From: Hyphomicrobiales bacterium
Lineage (GTDB): Bacteria; Pseudomonadota; Alphaproteobacteria; Rhizobiales; Beijerinckiaceae
Length of the DNA stretch: 48,555 nt
Assembly: GCA_019247795.1 (NCBI GenBank)
Contig: JAFBAK010000142.1
Coordinates: 1-48,555 of the forward strand
Reading direction: 5' to 3'
Shown piece by piece: positions 35,686 to 44,710 of the stretch. Position 1 is the first letter of the stretch; each line of letters starts with the position of its first letter. The position numbers were made by a program, and so were the translations under genes. The notes under the pieces were generated by a model, which was not told the DNA's origin, did not search any database, and saw nothing but the letters and a program-made list of their open reading frames with translations.

Positions 35686-36183
35686 TTAGAATGGGATGTC
35701 GTCGTCGAGCTCGCCCGCATATTTGCCGCCCCCGCTTGCCGCCGGAGAAGGCCGGCGTTCCATCGGAGAAGAACGGCCGAACTGGCCCGTGCCCTCGGTT
35801 GTATCCTCGATGCTCGCGCCCGGACTGCCGCCGCGCGCATCGAGCAGCGTCAGTTCGCCACGGAAGCGCTGCAAGACGACTTCGGTCGAGCGCCGCTTAT
35901 TGCCCTGCTGGTCCTGCCATTCGCGGTTTTGAAGCTGGCCCTCGACATAAACTTTCGAGCCCTTCTTCAAATATTGCTCCGCGATCTTTCCGATATTCTC
36001 GTTGAAGATCACGACATCATGCCACTCGGTCCGCTCCTTGCGCTCGCCTGTCGCCTTGTCGCGCCAGCTCTCGGATGTCGCGATCCGCAGCGAAACGACC
36101 GGATCGCCGGAATTGAGACGGCGGACCTCCGGATCCTTGCCGAGGTTGCCGATCAGAATGACCTTGTTGACGCTTCCCGCCAT
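35686..36183 (-). CDS. ssb: Single-stranded DNA-binding protein
   Basis: This is SSB, 165 residues: an N-terminal OB fold ([18 protein letters not shown], then [19 protein letters not shown] and [19 protein letters not shown]), a Gly/Pro/Ser-rich linker and the acidic tip DDDIPF that recruits replication and repair partners. The ATG at 36183 has GAGGTG six bases upstream; a longer frame to 36270 has no family similarity. It converges with marC. uvrA, a frequent divergent neighbour of ssb, is not present on the other side. The 253 bp upstream (36184-36436) hold only the presumed ssb promoter and the end of the next gene's flank. Confidence 0.97.
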   Translation of the reverse strand: MAGSVNKVILIGNLGKDPEVRRLNSGDPVVSLRIATSESWRDKATGERKERTEWHDVVIFNENIGKIAEQYLKKGSKVYVEGQLQNREWQDQQGNKRRSTEVVLQRFRGELTLLDARGGSPGASIEDTTEGTGQFGRSSPMERRPSPAASGGGKYAGELDDDIPF

Positions 36184-36436
36184 GACGCTCACCTCATTCC
36201 CCAAACGGGTTCCCTGCTCGCGATGGACCGGCCGTTGCGAGACTTCGCACGGGCTCCACGCGGCTTGCAAGCCGAGCCGGCACCTTCTGCCAAGTCATCC
36301 ACCGGTTATCGCCTCTCCCTTCGTTCGCGGGCGTTTGTTCCACAAATGTTCTCGTGACGCAAGCGCCTCCCAAAATCGTGATCTCTCTTTCGCGCCGGCC
36401 TGCGAGTCCCTTGCGTGCAGAATTTAGGGAATCCGC

Positions 36437-37591
36437 TCAGGAGGTCCGTATCGCCATGGCCGCACCCTTCAGCCTTCGGGCGGCGAGCGCATATCCGCCC
36501 TCTGCGCCATCGACAAAATGCATATGATCGTTGTGCAGCGGGTCGGGCACGATGCAGGTGATGAGCGCCTGCTTCTGCCGGAATGCGCCAAAACTCAGCA
36601 CCCCCCGGTCGCGCAGCTCTCCAAGACGCTTCTCGACACGATCGGCCGTCGCCTCGCTGCAATCGAGCGTCATGCGAAGGCCGTCGTCGAATTTCCGAAA
36701 ATCCGTGTTTTGCGTGGTTTGACGAAGATAATGGGCCGCATCGAAGCTCCCGATCCTCATCCCCGTCTTGAGGATCAGCCAAGACGTCGCGACCGAGACG
36801 GCGAGCTTCACCTTTCGCCAGGCGAGGGTCTCGCCGCGACGCGAGGCACGCGCCTCGAGGTCCAAGCCCTGGGGTGGCCACCTCACGGGCGGCCCCTGCG
36901 TGGGCACCGGATGGCCATCCCGGTCGACCTGATGCAGGAGTGACAGGATCTCCATCACCGCAACGCCATAGTCGCTTTCGCTCGCTCCCGGGCTCCGCTT
37001 CACGATAAGCGACAGGATCACACCGTTTTGGCTCGTGATCGGCATGTAGCGGCAGGAAAGGCCCGTGAGGTCGGGTCTTTGCCCCGTAGGAGCGGGTTCG
37101 ATCGCGAACCGTCCGGCCTTCATCTGCGCCTCGGCGAATTCAAGCCCTCCGCCCGAAAACATGGCGTAGCGAACCTCTGGAGAGGGCTCAAACCACGCCA
37201 TGCGCACATCGACTCCGGCTTCTCGGATCACGGAGAGCGGGATGAGCGCGGCGCGCAAATCGAGGCGGAGTTCATCGCGAGCGAAGGCTGCCGTCCGCGC
37301 GAGCGCGTCGCGCACATCGGCCGCGTGGCGCGCACCAACAGCGATCGTGGCGCCATCACCTCCGAAGGCGAAGGGAAAGGTCTCGTCCGGAACGGCGTTC
37401 ATAACGGCCGTGATCGCGGCCGCGCCCGCCAAATTGACGGCCTTGTAGCGTCCCTCCCTTATGGCGTCGGTCGAATTGACGACGTCGGTCATGCCGATGA
37501 GGTCGTCCCCCGGCAAAGGCTGATAGATCGTCGGATCGACCACCCGTTCAAAACGATCGAAGACGGCAGCGGCGTGAGTGCTATCGTTCAT
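36437..37591 (-). CDS. DUF3095 protein, divergent nucleotide-cyclase-like
   Basis: This is a 384-residue soluble protein resembling DUF3095. The N-terminal half looks like a remote class III cyclase core: LIGMTDVVNSTDAI places an Asp (36) at the first metal position, and FAFGGDGATIAV places Asp79 at the second. The middle part has WFEPSPEVRYAMFSGGGLEFAE. The C-terminal part (EATADRVEKRLGELRDRG, then CIVPDPLHNDHMHFVDGAEGG) resembles no domain I know. No membrane or receiver domain is present. Cyclase activity is inference only. It is a single gene with no clear operon partner, and no ribosome site is obvious. Confidence 0.75.
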   Translation of the reverse strand: MNDSTHAAAVFDRFERVVDPTIYQPLPGDDLIGMTDVVNSTDAIREGRYKAVNLAGAAAITAVMNAVPDETFPFAFGGDGATIAVGARHAADVRDALARTAAFARDELRLDLRAALIPLSVIREAGVDVRMAWFEPSPEVRYAMFSGGGLEFAEAQMKAGRFAIEPAPTGQRPDLTGLSCRYMPITSQNGVILSLIVKRSPGASESDYGVAVMEILSLLHQVDRDGHPVPTQGPPVRWPPQGLDLEARASRRGETLAWRKVKLAVSVATSWLILKTGMRIGSFDAAHYLRQTTQNTDFRKFDDGLRMTLDCSEATADRVEKRLGELRDRGVLSFGAFRQKQALITCIVPDPLHNDHMHFVDGAEGGYALAARRLKGAAMAIRTS

Positions 37592-37803
37592 GGCATAAAG
37601 GCCGCAAGCCCCCCTTCGGCGATGTGCCTCCTCAGCATGCTGGCTCGATTATGCTCGCCTCCGGGCCTCAAGTGAACGGCAATCACGCAAAGGGTGGCGG
37701 CACGTCATCGTTCGCCGAACTATCTTCGCGCCCGATGGGGCGCCCGCGGCAATCGAGCGGCGCATAGAGCGTCGGACCCAAAAGATGGAAGCCGGAACCG
37801 ACG

Positions 37804-39597
37804 CTACCTTGCGGCCGGCGGCTGTCGCCAAACGCTCGGCTCCGACCATGGACCGGCGGCGCGCAATCGCCAGGGAGGATCGGCATGCGCGTCGCCCGGC
37901 CCACTGAACGAGAGGTCGAGGTGACGATCGGCAACGTCGACGGTGCCGTCGACGGCAATCTGCGAGACGCCCTCACCGATCCATCCTTCGTTTATCTTCC
38001 ATATGCCGTTTTCGACGGCGCCGGCGAAATTCGCTTCTGAAAAGCGACGCAATGCCGGAGCGAGAGAGGCGACGAGAGGCTTTTCCGAAACGACAGACGC
38101 AAGAGGCTCCGCGTCAGCGTCGGGCAGCGACACCACACCCTTTTTCACTTGTAGATTCGCTTTGCCGCTGAGCGCGTGCGCAAGCGCATCAAGAGTGCCG
38201 CCGCGGCCTTCGAGCGACACGTTGAAACCTCCCGTGCCGGTCAAAACGGGATGCGCCGAGAAGCTCGACAGGAGGGTTCCGACATCCAAGCTCTCGCAGG
38301 AAGCTTGCGCTTTCACCGCAACCTCTCCTGCATCCGGCGTGGCCACGATATGAACCTTGGCGCCGGTCTCGGTCTCGAGGCCCTGCGACAGGGTCACGTC
38401 AAGCCGGCCCTTGGCCAGGATCAAGCCCGCGGCGATCTCGTCGAGCCGGGCGGAGCCGAACCTGACGCGACGCACCGACATGCGCAGATCGAGATCCGGG
38501 AGCCGGTCGAACGCGGGAAGCGCGATCTCTGCCGGTCTCAACCAGGAAAGATCGGCGAACTCGACGAGCGGGGTGGCGATCGTCCCGGAGAGCGAGGGGC
38601 GGCCATCCGACGTGGTGCGCAACGACAAGCCACCTGCGAAATGCGAGCGGCCGACGGCGAATTCCGAATTCTCGAAATCGACACCCCGGCTCGTGACGAA
38701 GACCTGGCCGGCGAGATGGAAATCCATATCGGACAGCCAAGGCGGCCAGGTGAAGCGGCGCAAGGGGCGAAACAAATGCTGCAACGATGGGAAGCTTGCC
38801 TCGAGCGTACCTGCGGCGACGAGGTCAGGCGCTTTCACGAGGCGCCCACGATAGCTGAGCCAATTTTGGCCAAGCAAGGCGTCGACTTTGACGGCAGAGC
38901 CTTCGCTGCGCGCCACCTCAGCGAGGCTGGGGCCCGAAACGTGCAATTCGGCAATTTCGCCGCCGATGGCGCCTTTGAGGTGTCCGAAGAATTCACCGCC
39001 GCGGCTCGGCAAATCGATCTCGGCCGAAAAGGACTCGACCTCCATCGGCGCCTTCGCCCCTACAGAGCGGATCACGAGCCGGGAGCGATCGATGCCGACG
39101 CGCGTCAACCGATTCCCGGCCCGATCCGCGGCCGCAATCGACTCCAAGAGAGCCGCTCCTGCGTCGTTCGCGGAAGTCAGGAGCCGCATTCCGCCGGCCG
39201 GAGCGAGAAGATCGATCCGAGCACCTTCGAGATCGAGATGATTGACGCTGATCCGTCCGGCGATGAGCGGCAGGGCGCGCAATTCGGCCGTGGCATGGGC
39301 GGCGCGAATCGCGATGCGGCCGTCGGGAAGCGAGAGCGTGACTTCTTGCGCGTCGATCGCGGGTAGAGGCAAAAGATGCGCGTGAATGGGTCCGCTCACC
39401 CGGCACTCGGCACCGAGTTCGGCGCAAGCGCCCTTCTCGATGAAGGACGCCAGCGTGGCCTGGGAAAACAGTCGCGGCGCCAAAATGCCGAGGGCCGCGA
39501 CGATGAGCACGAGCGCGCCGCCCGCCAGTTGCCGCCAGGGGGCGATCTCGAGATTTTCGGCCCGCGCTTCCTGGCTGCTGCGGCTGATCGTCGTCAT
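37804..39597 (-). CDS. AsmA-like envelope protein
   Basis: This 597-residue protein has one N-terminal membrane helix (about residues 25-45) followed by a large periplasmic beta-rich region. That is the layout of AsmA-family proteins, now regarded as bridge-like lipid-transfer or envelope-homeostasis factors. Repeated short strands and a C-terminal GTGGFNVSLEGRGGTLDALA block followed by LSGKANLQVKKGVV match the AsmA C-terminal domain. The ATG at 39597 lies 96 bp after the CoA-transferase stop, across a hairpin. The 212 bp between it and the next gene on the left (37592-37803) show no gene. Confidence 0.82.
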   Translation of the reverse strand: MTTISRSSQEARAENLEIAPWRQLAGGALVLIVAALGILAPRLFSQATLASFIEKGACAELGAECRVSGPIHAHLLPLPAIDAQEVTLSLPDGRIAIRAAHATAELRALPLIAGRISVNHLDLEGARIDLLAPAGGMRLLTSANDAGAALLESIAAADRAGNRLTRVGIDRSRLVIRSVGAKAPMEVESFSAEIDLPSRGGEFFGHLKGAIGGEIAELHVSGPSLAEVARSEGSAVKVDALLGQNWLSYRGRLVKAPDLVAAGTLEASFPSLQHLFRPLRRFTWPPWLSDMDFHLAGQVFVTSRGVDFENSEFAVGRSHFAGGLSLRTTSDGRPSLSGTIATPLVEFADLSWLRPAEIALPAFDRLPDLDLRMSVRRVRFGSARLDEIAAGLILAKGRLDVTLSQGLETETGAKVHIVATPDAGEVAVKAQASCESLDVGTLLSSFSAHPVLTGTGGFNVSLEGRGGTLDALAHALSGKANLQVKKGVVSLPDADAEPLASVVSEKPLVASLAPALRRFSEANFAGAVENGIWKINEGWIGEGVSQIAVDGTVDVADRHLDLSFSGPGDAHADPPWRLRAAGPWSEPSVWRQPPAAR

Positions 39598-39632
39598 TCG
39601 CGGACCGAAGCCTCGGGCTGCGGAGAACGGCC

Positions 39633-39663
39633 CCTCAACCCCCGGGTCCGGGGGGTGTCGAGG
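39633..39663 (-). terminator. GC-rich hairpin after the CoA-transferase genes
   Basis: A strong stem pairs CCTC (39633-39636) with GAGG (39660-39663) and ACCCCC (39638-39643) with GGGGGT (39651-39656). It lies between the scoB stop and the start of the AsmA-like gene. No T-run follows, so it may be a Rho-type end or mRNA stabiliser, not an intrinsic terminator. Confidence 0.35.
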
Positions 39664-39693
39664 ATGATCCGCTGAGCCAAGACCGCGCTTCCG

Positions 39694-40350
39694 TCACGCG
39701 GCCTTCGCCCGTTCCGAGACTGTGAATTCGGCTTGCGTCTTGGAGCGGATCTCGTCGAGCGAAACACCCTCGGCACGCTCAATCAGGCTCATGCCGCGCC
39801 CGCCGTGCTTGTCGATGGAGAACACGCCAAGATCGGTGATTACGAGATCGACCACGTGCTCGCCGGTGAGCGGCAGGGTGCAACGGTGGAGCAATTTCGG
39901 TCCGTCCTTCGACACGTGCTCCATGACCACGACGACTTTCTTGACGCCCGCCACGAGGTCCATGGCCCCGCCCATGCCTTTGACCATCTTGCCGGGGATC
40001 ATCCAGTTCGCGAGATCGCCGTTCTCGGCAACTTGCATGGCGCCGAGGATCGAGAGATCGATGTGCCCGCCGCGGATCATCGCAAAGGAGTCCGCGCTCG
40101 AGAAGTAGCTCGTGATCGGCAATTCGGTGATGGTTTGCTTGCCAGCATTGATCAGATCGGGGTCTTCCTCGCCTTCATAAGGGAACGGGCCCATGCCAAG
40201 CATGCCGTTCTCGCTCTGCAAGACGACACTCACGCCAGGCGGAATGTAGTTCGATACCAGTGTCGGAATGCCGATGCCGAGATTGACGTAAAAGCCGTCC
40301 TGCAGCTCGCGCGCGGCGCGTGCCGCCATCTGTTCCCGGGTCCAAGCCAT
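39694..40350 (-). CDS. scoB: 3-oxoacid CoA-transferase, subunit B
   Basis: This is the beta subunit of a succinyl-CoA:3-oxoacid (acetoacetate-type) CoA-transferase, 218 residues. The catalytic glutamate, which forms the glutamyl-CoA intermediate, is Glu47 in [26 protein letters not shown] and [18 protein letters not shown] are family blocks. It follows subunit A by 24 bp in the same orientation. The pair would move CoA between succinyl-CoA and a 3-oxoacid such as acetoacetate, in ketone-body or PHB utilisation. Confidence 0.93.
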   Translation of the reverse strand: MAWTREQMAARAARELQDGFYVNLGIGIPTLVSNYIPPGVSVVLQSENGMLGMGPFPYEGEEDPDLINAGKQTITELPITSYFSSADSFAMIRGGHIDLSILGAMQVAENGDLANWMIPGKMVKGMGGAMDLVAGVKKVVVVMEHVSKDGPKLLHRCTLPLTGEHVVDLVITDLGVFSIDKHGGRGMSLIERAEGVSLDEIRSKTQAEFTVSERAKAA

Positions 40351-40374
40351 GTTCTTGTCTCCTCGATCAAGCCG

Positions 40375-41088
40375 TCATGCGGCGGCCGTGCGGGGGCGCG
40401 TGGTGCGATGCTCGATGCGCTTCGCGCCGATCACCGGCACATGCACGATGCGCTTCACAAAGATGCCGGGCGTGTGGATCTGGTCGGGTTCGATCTCGCC
40501 GGGCTCGACGAGGTGCTCGACTTCCGCGACGGTTACTCTCGCGGCCGTGGCCATCATCGGATTGAAGTTCCGTGCTGTCTTGCGATAAACGAGGTTCCCC
40601 TCCGTGTCGCCCTTCCAGGCATGCACCAGGGCGAGGTCGCCCACGATGCCGCGCTCCATGACATAGGTTTCGCCGTCGAATTCGCGCGTCTCCTTGCCCT
40701 CGGCGATCAAGGTGCCCACCCCGGTTTTCGTGAAGAAAGCGGGAATGCCGGCGCCACCGGCGCGGATGCGTTCGGCGAGTGTGCCTTGCGGGTTGAATTC
40801 GAGCTCGAGATCGCCCGCGAGATATTGCTGGGCGAAGAGCTTGTTCTCGCCCACATAGGAAGAGATCATCTTCTTGATCTGCCGCGTCTCGAGCAGCAAT
40901 CCGAGCCCGATGCCGTCCACGCCCGCATTGTTCGAGACCACCGTCAATCCCTTGACGCCCGATTCGCGCAAGGCCTGCGTCAGGGCCTCCGGAATGCCGG
41001 CGAGGCCGAAGCCGCCGGAAAGGATGACCATGCCGTCCTTCAAGATGCCGGCAAGCGCCGACTGTGGATCGGCATAAACCTTTTTCAT
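40375..41088 (-). CDS. scoA: 3-oxoacid CoA-transferase, subunit A
   Basis: This is the alpha subunit of the same CoA-transferase, 237 residues. The CoA-binding [16 protein letters not shown], the [11 protein letters not shown] block and [15 protein letters not shown] are diagnostic of SCOT/AtoD alpha subunits. The ATG at 41088 starts [12 protein letters not shown], the usual N-terminus; GGAAGAGAG lies about ten bases upstream. Upstream frame to 41136 is judged untranslated. It is the first gene of the scoA-scoB pair. Confidence 0.93.
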   Translation of the reverse strand: MKKVYADPQSALAGILKDGMVILSGGFGLAGIPEALTQALRESGVKGLTVVSNNAGVDGIGLGLLLETRQIKKMISSYVGENKLFAQQYLAGDLELEFNPQGTLAERIRAGGAGIPAFFTKTGVGTLIAEGKETREFDGETYVMERGIVGDLALVHAWKGDTEGNLVYRKTARNFNPMMATAARVTVAEVEHLVEPGEIEPDQIHTPGIFVKRIVHVPVIGAKRIEHRTTRPRTAAA

Positions 41089-41211
41089 GTAAACGATTCT
41101 CTCTTCCACGAATTCGCGCGAGTGATAGCCGAACACGCTGGAAATGACCAGTTGCCGGGCTCGCCGCCGGCCAGACGCGTGCCACGCGCCCGCGCCGAAT
41201 GGCGCGAGCCG

Positions 41212-41802
41212 TCAGACGAGTGGCACGCCGATGAGCCAGGGATGTCCCCAGATCACGAAGGCGAAATACGCCACGAGCCCGACCGCCACCACCACGAGGT
41301 CCGTCTGCCAACGCGGTTCGCGCTGCATCACCGCTGCACTCGGCGCGGCTTCGCGAGCCCGGCTTTCCATCGAGACGCGCGCCAGTATCCCCCACAGCAG
41401 GAAACCGCCAAACATGAGAATGGAGCCCAGATCTCCGCGCACCAGCAAATGACCGACGGACCACAAGATCACCGCCGTGATCATCGGATGCCTCACCCAG
41501 CGCTTGATGTGCGAGGGCGGGTAGGTGGCGGCGAGCAGCACGAAGGCGATCAGCATCAAAAGGAAGGTGATGTGCCGCAGGAAGGCCGGTGGATTCCACA
41601 AGGGGATCATCCCGGACGAGCGGTAGGCGCCATAACCATAAATGATCAGCACCAGGCCGGTGATGGAAACGAGCGAGTAGAGCCCCCGGTAGGGTCCCTC
41701 GCCGATGCGAGCCATGAGTCGGCCGCGGACGCGGCGTTGCATGGTGAAGGCGTGGACGCCGAGAAAAAGCGCGAGGCCAATGATGAGCATCGCAAGGCTC
41801 AT
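41212..41802 (-). CDS. NnrU-family membrane protein
   Basis: This is a 196-residue inner-membrane protein with five or six helices, resembling NnrU, a protein first linked to nitric oxide/nitrite metabolism and now found in many bacteria, including carotenoid-related 15-cis-zeta-carotene isomerase relatives. Typical elements are FLGVHAFTMQRRVRGRL near the start and YPPSHIKRWVRHPMITA. No denitrification gene is in the window. It ends 123 bp before scoA and begins 30 bp after the cysteine-cluster gene. Confidence 0.87.
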   Translation of the reverse strand: MSLAMLIIGLALFLGVHAFTMQRRVRGRLMARIGEGPYRGLYSLVSITGLVLIIYGYGAYRSSGMIPLWNPPAFLRHITFLLMLIAFVLLAATYPPSHIKRWVRHPMITAVILWSVGHLLVRGDLGSILMFGGFLLWGILARVSMESRAREAAPSAAVMQREPRWQTDLVVVAVGLVAYFAFVIWGHPWLIGVPLV

Positions 41803-41832
41803 GAGCCATCCTTTCCGCTTTGTGCGGACCGT

Positions 41833-42342
41833 CTATTCGACCGCGGGCTCGAGACGCCTTGCCGCGCCCGCTCCCGCCTCACGATAAACGATACGCTGGC
41901 CGGGCTTCACCATGCCGAGGGGCACATCGCGATCGGGAAGGATCGCCGTATAATGCTCGCGCAAGGAGACGATGACCTGGCGTCCCTTTTCGGCCGACTT
42001 GATCGCCATGTTCTTCAGCATGCGGTAATTCGCCGCCTCCTTCCAGGCGAGCGGCCAACCCGGATCGCAATAGGCGACGATCCGGTTTCCTTCCGCCTCG
42101 AGGACGAAAACGAGCTTCGAGCGTTCCGGCTTGAGCTCGTCCGGGAAGCTTGGATTGGCGAGCCACATGCAACCGAAAGTCCGGCACTCTTGCGGCCTTA
42201 CGTCGTAAATGACGCAGCCTTGGCTCGGACGACAATGGCGACACCAGGCGCCTGCCGGCTTGTCGAGTGCGGCCACGCCGAGCACCTTGCAGCACAAGGT
42301 GCACGAACCGCATTGACGTGCCGGCTTCTCCTCCGATTCCAT
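41833..42342 (-). CDS. YkgJ-family cysteine-cluster protein
   Basis: This is a 169-residue soluble protein with an N-terminal cysteine cluster: CGSCTLCC, then CRHC, GC and CRTFGC with spacing typical of the YkgJ (Fe-S or zinc cluster) family. The ATG at 42342 begins MESEEKPARQCGS; the longer frame to 42420 adds a chance cysteine-containing, Arg-rich extension. The second half has no known motif. Metal type and role are unknown. The downstream NnrU gene is close enough for co-transcription. Confidence 0.82.
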   Translation of the reverse strand: MESEEKPARQCGSCTLCCKVLGVAALDKPAGAWCRHCRPSQGCVIYDVRPQECRTFGCMWLANPSFPDELKPERSKLVFVLEAEGNRIVAYCDPGWPLAWKEAANYRMLKNMAIKSAEKGRQVIVSLREHYTAILPDRDVPLGMVKPGQRIVYREAGAGAARRLEPAVE

Positions 42343-42535
42343 TGTGCAAGCCTTAAAACAGAGCGGACTTTGGGAGCGCGAACCACGGCATTCTCGACCG
42401 CCGCGCCGTCCCCACCACAATGGGGTAACTCGTCGTATCAGTTAAAACAACTCGGATGAGTATTTTGAGGGCTTTGCGTTTCGATAGGGATTGATGTGGG
42501 CTTGGCGGGCTGGCCTGGCGTGTCGGAGAGTGCGA

Positions 42536-42991
42536 ATGAGCAAGGTGAAGGAAATGGAGACTGCCGTCGTTCTGGAAGCGTATCAGAACGCGCTCGAGCG
42601 CCACGGCAGCCACGTGGCCGCGATGGAGGAAGCCGTCCTCGCGCTCGACACCTATCGCGTCGCCGACACCAAGCCCACGCCGAGCGTCGGAGAGGAGGCG
42701 ATCCACGCCGACATCCTGTTCGCGCATCGTTTGAGAACGAGAGCCGCGGTCGTGCAATGCATCGCGGACGCGTTCATCGAGCAGGAGCTCGGTGTCACGC
42801 TCGATGTGCTGGCCTCGCGGTTGGACACGACGCCGCGCAAAGTCCGAAAGATGATGAGCCTGCGCGGCTCGGGTCGTCGCGGCATCGATCAAGTCTCCGA
42901 CTTGTTGCTGGCGCTCGGAACCGAGCTCGATTTCCGCGTGGAAAGACGTCAACGTGCCGAGCAGGCGCCGCCCCCGAATGAAGGAAAATGA
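42536..42991 (+). CDS. Small protein with C-terminal HTH-like region, unknown function
   Basis: This is a 151-residue soluble protein. GGAGAG lies five bases before the ATG. The first 60 residues are helical (VVLEAYQNALERHG). Around residue 85-125 the stretch LGVTLDVLASRLDTTPRKV followed by RKMM and ISDLLLALG-like helices resembles an XRE-type helix-turn-helix, so it may bind DNA. The region upstream (42343-42535, 193 bp) shows no gene. The chrB gene converges from the right. I do not recognise a family. Confidence 0.6.
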   Translation: MSKVKEMETAVVLEAYQNALERHGSHVAAMEEAVLALDTYRVADTKPTPSVGEEAIHADILFAHRLRTRAAVVQCIADAFIEQELGVTLDVLASRLDTTPRKVRKMMSLRGSGRRGIDQVSDLLLALGTELDFRVERRQRAEQAPPPNEGK

Positions 42992-43119
42992 AGGGCAGGA
43001 ATCAAGGAAGCTGGCCGAGCGTCGTCAAAAGCCGCACCAGGTCGCGATCGACTTCAGCTCCATCAACGAACCGAAAGTGCTGACGCTTCCCCCGACTGGG
43101 CACGCCATCCCCGCAAACG

Positions 43120-44103
43120 TCAGCCACGCCTCGTCCTGAAATATTCGTAGAGATTGTCGAATACCGCAGCGCCTTGGGCGAGACGTTGCTCATCGCCCGA
43201 GCTTGCGGCGACGACACCCGCGATCAGGCTTGCGATCCCCGCCGTCTCCTCGCGCGCGAACTTCGCGTCCTTGAGGTCGATGTCATGCACGATCTCGGCA
43301 ATCGCATGCAATGGGGGCTCCCCGAGCCCGGCGCGTTCGAGAAGTACCTCAAAGCTGCAACGATCCCCTTCATGAGTGATTTCGCCTTCGAACATGTCGA
43401 ACCGCAGCTCACCTTTGTTGGGAATATATCCCTTGCCTGCGACGAAGCGGATCACCGCGTCAGGATCGATGAAGCGGCGTATGAGCCAGCCGCACGCGAT
43501 GCGATCGACATGGACGCCCTTGCGGGTGATCCAAACACGCCCCTTCAGCTCCGCGCGTTTTCCTGACGCTGCCTGCGGCTTCTTCTTTCGCATACCCTCT
43601 TCCTCCGTGGTCCGCGCCTCGAGCTCGGCGACAAGACCCTCGGCCGCGAGACGGCCGCTCGCTTCAAAAAAATCGATCGCCAAAATCTGGGTGAGGCGCT
43701 TGCGCAAGCGGATGATCTGCGCACGTGTCTCGGATTTCTTGCCTGACGCGGACGCCTTCAGCGTTGCGAGAAGGGCGCGAGCTTCCTTGGCGATCGATGC
43801 ATAGTCGTCATCGCGGGCCGTATCGAACAGCGAGCGCGCCTGCGCGTCGGAGAGACCGTCGATGAGGTGCGCCTCGCACAGGATGGCCTCGCCGCCGCCC
43901 TCGACGATCTCTTTCAAGATCCAGGCGAAATCCTCCTGCGTCTCGGTGGTCGCGGGCAGCGCATAGACGGTGCTCTTCACTGCGACGGCGCCCACGTCCT
44001 GCAAGCGCCGCCAGACCTTGACGCGGAAATAAGCGGGCTTCGTCGGCAGCTGGTGGATCAGGAGCAGCCAACGTTGTTCCTCTTCGGAGCCTTTCATAGT
44101 CAT
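43120..44103 (-). CDS. chrB: ChrB, chromate-resistance regulator
   Basis: ChrB is a chromate-sensing regulatory protein of about 327 residues. The N-terminal ChrB_N domain (WLLLIHQLPTKPAYFRVKVW, then VYALPATTETQEDFAW) is followed by a basic linker and the ChrB_C domain. The C-terminal domain carries WITRKGVHVDRIACGWLIRR, FDMFEGEITHEGDRCSFE and LHAIAEIVHDIDLKD. ATG 44103 and 44097 are both possible. It is divergent from the ChrB_C-like gene and chrA, with an inverted repeat between them. It converges with the HTH-like gene, with 128 bp between stops. Confidence 0.92.
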   Translation of the reverse strand: MTMKGSEEEQRWLLLIHQLPTKPAYFRVKVWRRLQDVGAVAVKSTVYALPATTETQEDFAWILKEIVEGGGEAILCEAHLIDGLSDAQARSLFDTARDDDYASIAKEARALLATLKASASGKKSETRAQIIRLRKRLTQILAIDFFEASGRLAAEGLVAELEARTTEEEGMRKKKPQAASGKRAELKGRVWITRKGVHVDRIACGWLIRRFIDPDAVIRFVAGKGYIPNKGELRFDMFEGEITHEGDRCSFEVLLERAGLGEPPLHAIAEIVHDIDLKDAKFAREETAGIASLIAGVVAASSGDEQRLAQGAAVFDNLYEYFRTRRG

Positions 44104-44111
44104 TCTGTATC

Positions 44112-44130
44112 TCATTTGCAATGTAAATGA
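44112..44130. promoter_or_regulatory. Inverted repeat in the chrB divergent region
   Basis: TCATTT (44112-44117) and AAATGA (44125-44130) form an inverted repeat with a 7-bp spacer, 8 bp upstream of the ChrB start, between chrB and the divergent operon. This is the expected place for ChrB or another regulator to bind; binding is inferred. Confidence 0.4.
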
Positions 44131-44244
44131 AACAGATGTATCACAGGAGAGACGAACGCATCTTTTACCTCGAAAGGTCGTCGAGGGGTGAGGACGCTCC
44201 AAAGATCACCGCCGCTCGGCGTTTCGAAAGGAAGGAGCCAAACC

Positions 44245-44709
44245 ATGAAATGGGTCACGCGCGAACGCCCCGTCATCGACCGCATCGCCTGTCCCTGGCT
44301 GATCGCACGCTTCATCGACAAGGAACCTGAATTTCTTTTCGCGCCGCCGGGCGACGTCAAGCGTGTCGCAAAGGAAACCGGCGCGACACCTTACGACATT
44401 CCCGATGTCGAGCTCACCCATGTCGGCGATGGTTGCAGCTTCGACAGCTTCATTGAGAAATACGCGCTCGAGCGGGAGCCGGCGCTCGCCGCGATCGCCA
44501 AGATCGTACGCGGTGCCGACACCGATCGCCACGACCTCACACCGCAGTCGGCCGGCCTGCTCGCGATCTCGATGGGGCTTCGCGATCTTTCATCGGACGA
44601 TCACAAGGTGCTTGAGCACGGCTTCATCATCTATGACGCGCTTTACGCCTGGGCCTCGCGACGCACGGGCGAGACGCACAGCTGGCCGCCCAAGCCTTCG
44701 GTGAGCTGA
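44245..44709 (+). CDS. Stand-alone ChrB C-terminal-domain protein
   Basis: This is a 154-residue protein consisting only of a ChrB_C-type domain. Residues VIDRIACPWLIARFID match the ChrB stretch VDRIACGWLIRRFID; VELTHVGDGCSFDSFIEKYAL and PALAAIAKIVRGADTD match the rest of the domain. GGAAGGAG precedes the ATG at good spacing. It lies 1 bp before chrA, so it is co-transcribed with it, and is divergent from full-length chrB. Such short forms are often annotated as chromate-resistance proteins; the mechanism is unknown. Confidence 0.88.
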   Translation: MKWVTRERPVIDRIACPWLIARFIDKEPEFLFAPPGDVKRVAKETGATPYDIPDVELTHVGDGCSFDSFIEKYALEREPALAAIAKIVRGADTDRHDLTPQSAGLLAISMGLRDLSSDDHKVLEHGFIIYDALYAWASRRTGETHSWPPKPSVS

Positions 44710-44710
44710 G

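Noticed and set aside
39633-39663. Strong intrinsic terminator after scoB
   Set aside because: The hairpin is real but no T-run follows, so I kept it only as a low-confidence feature.
39733-42459. 908-residue plus-strand frame antisense to scoA, scoB, NnrU and the cysteine-cluster gene
   Set aside because: It covers four real genes on the other strand, has a His/Arg/Asp-rich composition and no recognisable domain.
42954-43139. Possible small plus-strand gene after the HTH-like gene
   Set aside because: It encodes 53-61 low-information residues, has no good ribosome site and its end runs into chrB; translation is not supported.
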